Assembly (NCBI GenBank): GCA_963709425.1
Contig: CAVPWG010000005.1
Span: forward strand, 682,001 to 746,000
Length of the DNA stretch: 64,000 nt
DNA from: JAICJC01 sp963709425
GTDB lineage: Bacteria > Actinomycetota > Thermoleophilia > Gaiellales > JAICJC01
Direction: 5' to 3'
Part shown: one piece after another, positions 59,949 through 64,000 of the stretch
How positions within the stretch are numbered: position 1 is the stretch's first letter
How the letters are laid out: each line of letters starts with the position of its first letter
Made by a program: the position numbers and the translations under genes
Notes under the pieces: generated by a model
Databases searched by the model: none
What the model saw: only the letters and a program-made list of their open reading frames with translations
What the model was told of the DNA's origin: nothing

Positions 59949-60839
59949 CTAGCCGATCCAGTCGCAGTCGGTCTCGTAGCCGAGCGCGATCAGCTGCTCC
60001 CCGGCGACGTTCTTGAACAAGGCGACCTGCTCGGGGGTCAGCTGGTCGCGCCATCCACCCGCCCGGCCCTGCCGGAAGGTCGAGCTCTTGTCCGACCACA
60101 CGCGGTCCGCGATGGCGCGCACCCGTTCCGGCCGAAGCGGCCGGTCGACGTGCTGCGCGACGGCATCGACGGCCTCGTCCTGACGCTCGCGGCTGCCTCC
60201 GCCGGCCGCTCCCACGAGATCCTCGAACCGGACGACGAGCACCCCGGGGATGGACAGCCAGGGGACGTAACGCGCAAGGCGCTCGCCGATCGGGTCCTGG
60301 CCGCGACCGTACTCGTCCGCCGGAAAGCCGGCGATGGTCGCCGTGATGCGCTCGCCCTCCGTGCGATAGCACTCGGTGAACCTGCGGTGGAGGTCGTGGG
60401 AGGTCATCTTGGCCACATAGTGCTGCGCGGACACGACGACGTCGCGGGGGTCGCGAAGAATGAGGAGCGCCCGGTAGCCGAGGGCGTCCAGCTCCTCGGT
60501 GAGGCCGTCGACATGGGGGAAGTGGGCAGTCATGAACTGTCCCCGATTCACCCCTGCCAGCGTCCGTCGTAGGCGCTCCCAATCGGTGTTGGCGGCGTCG
60601 GCCCTCGGCGCACCGGCCGTGAAGTCGCCGGCCGCCCTGTGAACCCCGGAGAACATCATGCGGGGCAATTCGCCGAGGAGGGCCGAGAGCAGATGCGTGC
60701 CACCCTTCGGAAAGCTGTTCGCAAAGACGCGCGGGCCAGGCAGGAACACGTTCGCCCGCGCCACCACGCGGTACGCCGGGACAATCGCCCGCCGCTTCAC
60801 GCCGGCGTGTTGTGCGATCAGTTGTGAAAGCGTCGGCAT
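59949..60839 (-). CDS. Sulfotransferase E (Sulfotransfer_1 type)
   Basis: A 296-residue sulfotransferase like the cytosolic aryl/alcohol type. PAPS loop VFANSFPKGGTHLLSALLG; catalytic-region AHFPHVDGL; 3'-phosphate motif ILRDPRDVVVSAQHYV; C-terminal RKG-like WSDKSSTFRQGRAGGWRDQLTPEQ, where GxxGxWK is usual. The ATG at 60839 is preferred to a longer frame because the extension is not conserved. A GATACT lies 9 bases before it. It is the only one of the seven with this complete Sulfotransfer_1 arrangement. Confidence 0.88.
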   Translation of the reverse strand: MPTLSQLIAQHAGVKRRAIVPAYRVVARANVFLPGPRVFANSFPKGGTHLLSALLGELPRMMFSGVHRAAGDFTAGAPRADAANTDWERLRRTLAGVNRGQFMTAHFPHVDGLTEELDALGYRALLILRDPRDVVVSAQHYVAKMTSHDLHRRFTECYRTEGERITATIAGFPADEYGRGQDPIGERLARYVPWLSIPGVLVVRFEDLVGAAGGGSRERQDEAVDAVAQHVDRPLRPERVRAIADRVWSDKSSTFRQGRAGGWRDQLTPEQVALFKNVAGEQLIALGYETDCDWIG

Positions 60840-60900
60840 GCCCGTTCGAGTATCCGGTCGCGGTGTTCGGGTGTCAACGCGAGCGCGCGCACCACGGGGT

Positions 60901-60906
60901 GATACT
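60901..60906 (+). promoter_or_regulatory. Probable -10 box of sulfotransferase F
   Basis: GATACT six bases before the ATG, with no ribosome site. The opposite-strand sulfotransferase E start, 73 bases away, also has GATACT nearby. Confidence 0.35.
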
Positions 60907-60912
60907 GCCCCG

Positions 60913-61827
60913 ATGACGAGCATCCTCGTCACAGGCTCGCATCGATCCGGCACCGGCTGGGTCGGGCAGGTGCTCGCGGCTTCGCCGCGCCCGGTCGGCT
61001 ACGTCTGGGAGCCGTTCAGCATCCTGCACAGGCCCGGCACGTGCGCCGCACGGTTCGACCATTGGTTCCCGTATGTGTGCGACGAGAACGCCGCAGCCGT
61101 GCGCGGCCCGATGACGCAGACGTTGGAGTGGCACTACGCGGTGGCGGCTGAGCTCCGCGCTCTCCGCACGCCGAAGGACGCAGCCCGCATGGTGCGGGAC
61201 GGCGCCCGCTTCGTCCGCAACCGCCGCGCGGGTGCGATCCCGTTGCTCAAGGATCCGATCGCCGTGTTCTCGGTCGAGTGGCTGAACGCGACGTTCGGTA
61301 CGCGCCCGGTGCTCCTTGTCCGCCATCCGGCCGCGTTCGCGGCGAGCGTGAAGCGGCTCCACCTGCGCCATCCGTTCGGCCACTTCCTCGCCCAGCCGCT
61401 CATGATGCGCGACTGGCTCGAGCCATATGCGGATCAGCTCGAGACGTTCGCCCGCCGGGAGCAGGAGATCGTCGACCAGGCCATCCTGCTCTGGAACGTG
61501 ATCCACCACGCGCTTGCGGCCTACCGGGCCCGCCACCCGGACTGGCCGTTCCTGCGCCTCGAGGATCTGTCGCGGCGCCCGTCCGAGGAGTTCCACGCCC
61601 TGTTCGACCGCCTCTCCCTGCCCCGCGACGCCCGGGTGGACGCGCTGATCGCCGAGACCTCCGACGCCTCGAACCCGGCGGAGGCGAGCACGGCTGACTC
61701 CATCCGGCGCGACAGCGCGGCGCACGTCTGGAACTGGAAGGAGCGCCTGACGGGCGAGGAGGTCGAACGCATCCGCACCGGCACCGCCGCGATTGCGGGC
61801 GACCTGTACGGCCCCGAGGACTGGTGA
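60913..61827 (+). CDS. Sulfotransferase F
   Basis: A 304-residue sulfotransferase. PAPS loop ILVTGSHRSGTGWVGQVLA, partner segment VLLVRHPAAFAASVKRLHL, VDQAILLWNVIHHALAAYRARHPDWPFLRLEDLSRRP and a late KERLTGEEVERIRTGTAA. It is a close paralogue of sulfotransferase G, which follows with a GTGA overlap; the pair shares RHPAA-AAS, KDPIAV, DLSTSPAA/DLSRRPSEE and the WHERLTAEEV-like end. Such pairs may act on different positions of one glycan. Confidence 0.88.
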   Translation: MTSILVTGSHRSGTGWVGQVLAASPRPVGYVWEPFSILHRPGTCAARFDHWFPYVCDENAAAVRGPMTQTLEWHYAVAAELRALRTPKDAARMVRDGARFVRNRRAGAIPLLKDPIAVFSVEWLNATFGTRPVLLVRHPAAFAASVKRLHLRHPFGHFLAQPLMMRDWLEPYADQLETFARREQEIVDQAILLWNVIHHALAAYRARHPDWPFLRLEDLSRRPSEEFHALFDRLSLPRDARVDALIAETSDASNPAEASTADSIRRDSAAHVWNWKERLTGEEVERIRTGTAAIAGDLYGPEDW

Positions 61828-62774
61828 GCGCCTCGGACCGCGCGCCGATCCTCGTGACGGGGATCAACCGGTCGGGGACGACCTGGGTGGGCAGGACGCT
61901 GGCGCATGCACCCGGCATCGGCATGCTCTACGAGCCGTTCAACCCCGGCCACCGGCGCGGCATCTTCCGGGCGGAGGTGCCGCACTGGTTCACGTACGCA
62001 GACGCCGCTCCGCCGCCCGGGCTCGCCGCCGACCTGAGGCGAACGCTCCGGTTCCGCTACTCGTACGCCGCAGAGCTCCGCCGGGTGCGCTCTCCCCGCG
62101 ACGCCGGCCGGATGGGCCGCGACGCCGCCCGCTTCGCCGCCCACCGCCTCCGCGGCGCGCGGCCGCTCATGAAGGACCCGATCGCGGTGCTCGCGGCCCC
62201 GTGGCTCGCGCGCGAGTTCGACATGCAGGTCGTCGTCATGATCCGCCACCCGGCGGCGTACGCGGCCAGCCTGCAACGACTCAACTGGACGCACGACTTC
62301 TCGCACTTCCGCGACCAGCCGGGGCTCGTCGACGGCCTCGTGCCGGAGCTCCGGGCCGACATCGAAGAGTTCGCCCGACGGCCGCCGGACGTGGTCGACC
62401 AGGCGGCGCTTCTCTGGGAGGTCATCTACACGGTCGTCGATCGATATCGGGCCGCCCATCCCGACTGGATCCTCGTGCGCCACGAGGACCTCTCCACCTC
62501 CCCTGCGGCCGGGTTCGAGTCGATGTGCAGCCGGCTCGGCATCGAGTACTCGGCGGGCGTCGAGCGGTTCGTGGCCGAGACGACCTCGGCCTCGAACCCG
62601 GCCGAGGCCGGCGAGGGTGTGGTGCACTCCCTCCGCCGCCACAGCGCCGCCAGCGTGCACACATGGCACGAGCGCCTGACGGCCGAGGAGGTCGCGCGCG
62701 TGCGCGGACGTACGGAGCGGACCGCAGCCGTGTTCTACGCCGAGTCGGACTGGTCACGGCCCGGAGCGGCATAG
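61824..62774 (+). CDS. Sulfotransferase G
   Basis: A 316-residue sulfotransferase, tandem copy of F. PAPS loop ILVTGINRSGTTWVGRTLA (closer to the general RSGTT consensus), 3'-phosphate part VVMIRHPAAYAASLQRLNW, KDPIAVLAAPWLARE, VDQAALLWEVIYTVVDRYRAAHPDWILVRHEDLS. GTG start overlaps F. The divergence between F and G is enough to suggest an old duplication. Confidence 0.88.
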   Translation: MSASDRAPILVTGINRSGTTWVGRTLAHAPGIGMLYEPFNPGHRRGIFRAEVPHWFTYADAAPPPGLAADLRRTLRFRYSYAAELRRVRSPRDAGRMGRDAARFAAHRLRGARPLMKDPIAVLAAPWLAREFDMQVVVMIRHPAAYAASLQRLNWTHDFSHFRDQPGLVDGLVPELRADIEEFARRPPDVVDQAALLWEVIYTVVDRYRAAHPDWILVRHEDLSTSPAAGFESMCSRLGIEYSAGVERFVAETTSASNPAEAGEGVVHSLRRHSAASVHTWHERLTAEEVARVRGRTERTAAVFYAESDWSRPGAA

Positions 62775-62784
62775 GCGTCCGGGT

Positions 62785-63161
62785 TTGCACGACCCGGCAC
62801 GGGCCGTCTTGGCGACGGTGCTGCTCTCCGCGCTCCTCACCGTGCCCGTGCAGGCCGGCAAGGGCACGCCGCGCGCGCATGTGGCGCCCACCGGTCCAGA
62901 TCTTCGGTGCGGCGCACCACTTCGCGGCGAAGCGATGGGTGCCGCTCTCCATCCGTGAGATCGGGTGCGAGGAGAGCTCCTCGGAACCCACGGCCAAGGC
63001 CACGTGGATCACGTCGGCGGCCGACACGTTCCGGCCTGGAACGTTGGTGCCGTGCTCTGGACAGACTCTCCCAGCGGCTCGGGGGATTACGCGGCGAACC
63101 CACGCAGGACGCGCTCCAGGCCCACCAGCGCGCCGGGGAGATGTCGTTCTACGACCGGTAG
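62785..63161 (+). pseudogene. Remnant of a secreted glycosidase-like gene
   Basis: A TTG-initiated signal peptide (ARAVLATVLLSALLTVPVQAG) leads directly to a fragment like the end of a GH26-type hydrolase: in changing frames PVQIFGAAHH, WVPLSIREIGCEESSSEPTAKATWITSAADTF and WNVGAVLWTDSPSGSGDYAAN. Most of the catalytic barrel is missing and at least two frame changes are present. It may be the stub of a polysaccharide lyase or glycosidase that once belonged to this locus. Confidence 0.5.
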
Positions 63162-63191
63162 CAGGGGACAGATCTCCTCGTTTGGGACCTG

Positions 63192-64000
63192 CTAGTGGCA
63201 GCTCTCGGCGCCTGTGTCAGTCGGCGCGGAGGGATCGGCGGTCTGGAGCTGCCACGAGTAGGACCCGCCGGCGAGCGTCACGGCGAGGATGCCGAACGCC
63301 CTAATCCGCACCTGCGAGCCGGCGATCGGCGTCGGGAACGGGCCCTCGCTCTCCCCGCCGGTACCGACGATGATCTCCCGCGTGCGCGCGCCGCTCGTCA
63401 CCGGCTGACCGCTCGCGTCCAGGTCGGCGAACCGCTCGTAGTGGTGGAAATGGCCGACGAGCACCAGATCCACGCCGCCGTTCACCATGTCGGTCCAGAA
63501 CCTCCGCGTGTTGGCGACGCCGCCGGTGACGCTCGACCAGGGCGCCTGGTGCCAGTAGGCCAGCGTGCACTGACCCGGGTGCGCCGCCAGGTCGTTGCGA
63601 ATCCACGTGTCCTCAGGCGAGCCGGCGCCGCAGCCCCCGGCCAGGCCGCATTGCGTGTTGATCGCGAGGAGGTGCCAGCTCCCCAGGTCGTAGCTGTAGT
63701 AGCCCTTGCCGTTCACCCCGGCGGCATCCGTGACTCCGTGGTTCGCGAAGTACGAGAAGTAGCCGGTGGCGCCGGTCGAGCAGCCCGTCTCGGCCGGGAA
63801 GTCGCTCGTGCCCTTCACCTCGTGGTTTCCGGGGACTGGCTCGACCTTGGAGTTGAACCGTCCCCATGTCGAGTCATACGCACTGTTGAAGGCCGCCGGT
63901 GAGCCGCAGTCGTACTGCAGGTCGCCGAGGGGCAGGACACGGGCGTATGACCCCTGGCCGATGAGGTCGGCCGTCGCCGCCTGGTGGCAGCTGCCGGTCA
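63192..64000 (-). CDS. Metallophosphoesterase, N-terminus outside window
   Basis: The C-terminal 268 or so codons of a purple-acid-phosphatase-like enzyme. It has LPLGDLQYDCGS, the ligand GNHEVKG, CTLAYWHQAPWS and GHFHHYERF, then a beta-rich end. All metal motifs visible are kept. It is a paralogue of the broken gene at 53105-54805 (shared NGKGYYS, LAYWHQA, VGHFHHYERFADL and GSQVR). The start lies past the right edge. In this copy the frame is open throughout. Its location beside the sulfotransferases is of interest. Confidence 0.88.
   Translation of the reverse strand, partial: TGSCHQAATADLIGQGSYARVLPLGDLQYDCGSPAAFNSAYDSTWGRFNSKVEPVPGNHEVKGTSDFPAETGCSTGATGYFSYFANHGVTDAAGVNGKGYYSYDLGSWHLLAINTQCGLAGGCGAGSPEDTWIRNDLAAHPGQCTLAYWHQAPWSSVTGGVANTRRFWTDMVNGGVDLVLVGHFHHYERFADLDASGQPVTSGARTREIIVGTGGESEGPFPTPIAGSQVRIRAFGILAVTLAGGSYSWQLQTADPSAPTDTGAESCH

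Noticed and set aside
1..64000. CRISPR arrays, insertion sequences, prophage or integrase genes
   Set aside because: None seen: no regularly spaced repeats, transposase motifs or attachment duplications. The accessory region lacks mobile genes, so transfer of the sulfotransferase locus is not supported by sequence alone.

Overview
The window is high-GC, gene-dense bacterial chromosome with start/stop-overlapping operons (ATGA, GTGA, TGATG). A DivIVA-like protein, a class E sortase, a one-chain Wzz/tyrosine kinase and many start codons placed 6-10 nt after a TANNNT box point to an actinobacterium. The gene repertoire would suit a soil Thermoleophilia/Gaiellales-type lineage, but that is inference; no rRNA or marker phylogeny was possible.

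Layout. 0-10 kb: housekeeping genes (PAP2-like fragment, methylmalonyl-CoA epimerase, frameshifted FtsH-like protease, DUF1385 protein, M20 peptidase, rarA, arginase, DivIVA-like protein, a degenerate HD-GYP protein, an EamA transporter) and tRNA-Phe(GAA). 10-19 kb, minus strand: an eleven-gene overlapping operon moaC-mog-ubiA-ccmA-ccmB-ccmC-ccmD-hemA-hemC-cobA/hemD-methyltransferase-SAM hydrolase, joining molybdopterin, prenylquinone, haem/cytochrome c and SAM chemistry, closed by a strong terminator. 19-25 kb: two trehalose synthases (OtsA, TreT), an arginase-fold protein and a two-component system. 25-32 kb: membrane M28-like protein plus sortase, moeA, a class A PBP and MscS. 32-39 kb: a BtuF-like lipoprotein, HAD hydrolase, cystathionine synthase-type enzyme, CPBP protease, chorismate mutase and a MacB-type ABC exporter. 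39-45 kb: a histidine cluster with hisA divergent from a TrpR-like regulator, hisG, a hisC-hisB fusion, hisH, hisF and hisIE, with a perfect palindrome between the divergent arms; hisD is absent.

45-64 kb is the accessory region: an exopolysaccharide locus with a Wzz/BY-kinase, WecG-type transferase, a GT4-O-antigen-ligase-like fusion, a GT2, a flippase, a GDP-mannose-3,5-epimerase-like enzyme, a histidine phosphatase and seven sulfotransferases of several subfamilies, with two paralogous secreted metallophosphoesterases. The best reading is a locus for a heavily sulfated surface glycan, and it is the most interesting system here.

Many genes carry single-base frameshifts while keeping otherwise intact protein sequence on both sides. 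They occur throughout but concentrate at 51-63 kb. Some may be real decay, but the pattern also suits assembly or polishing errors; frameshifted genes are marked as such.
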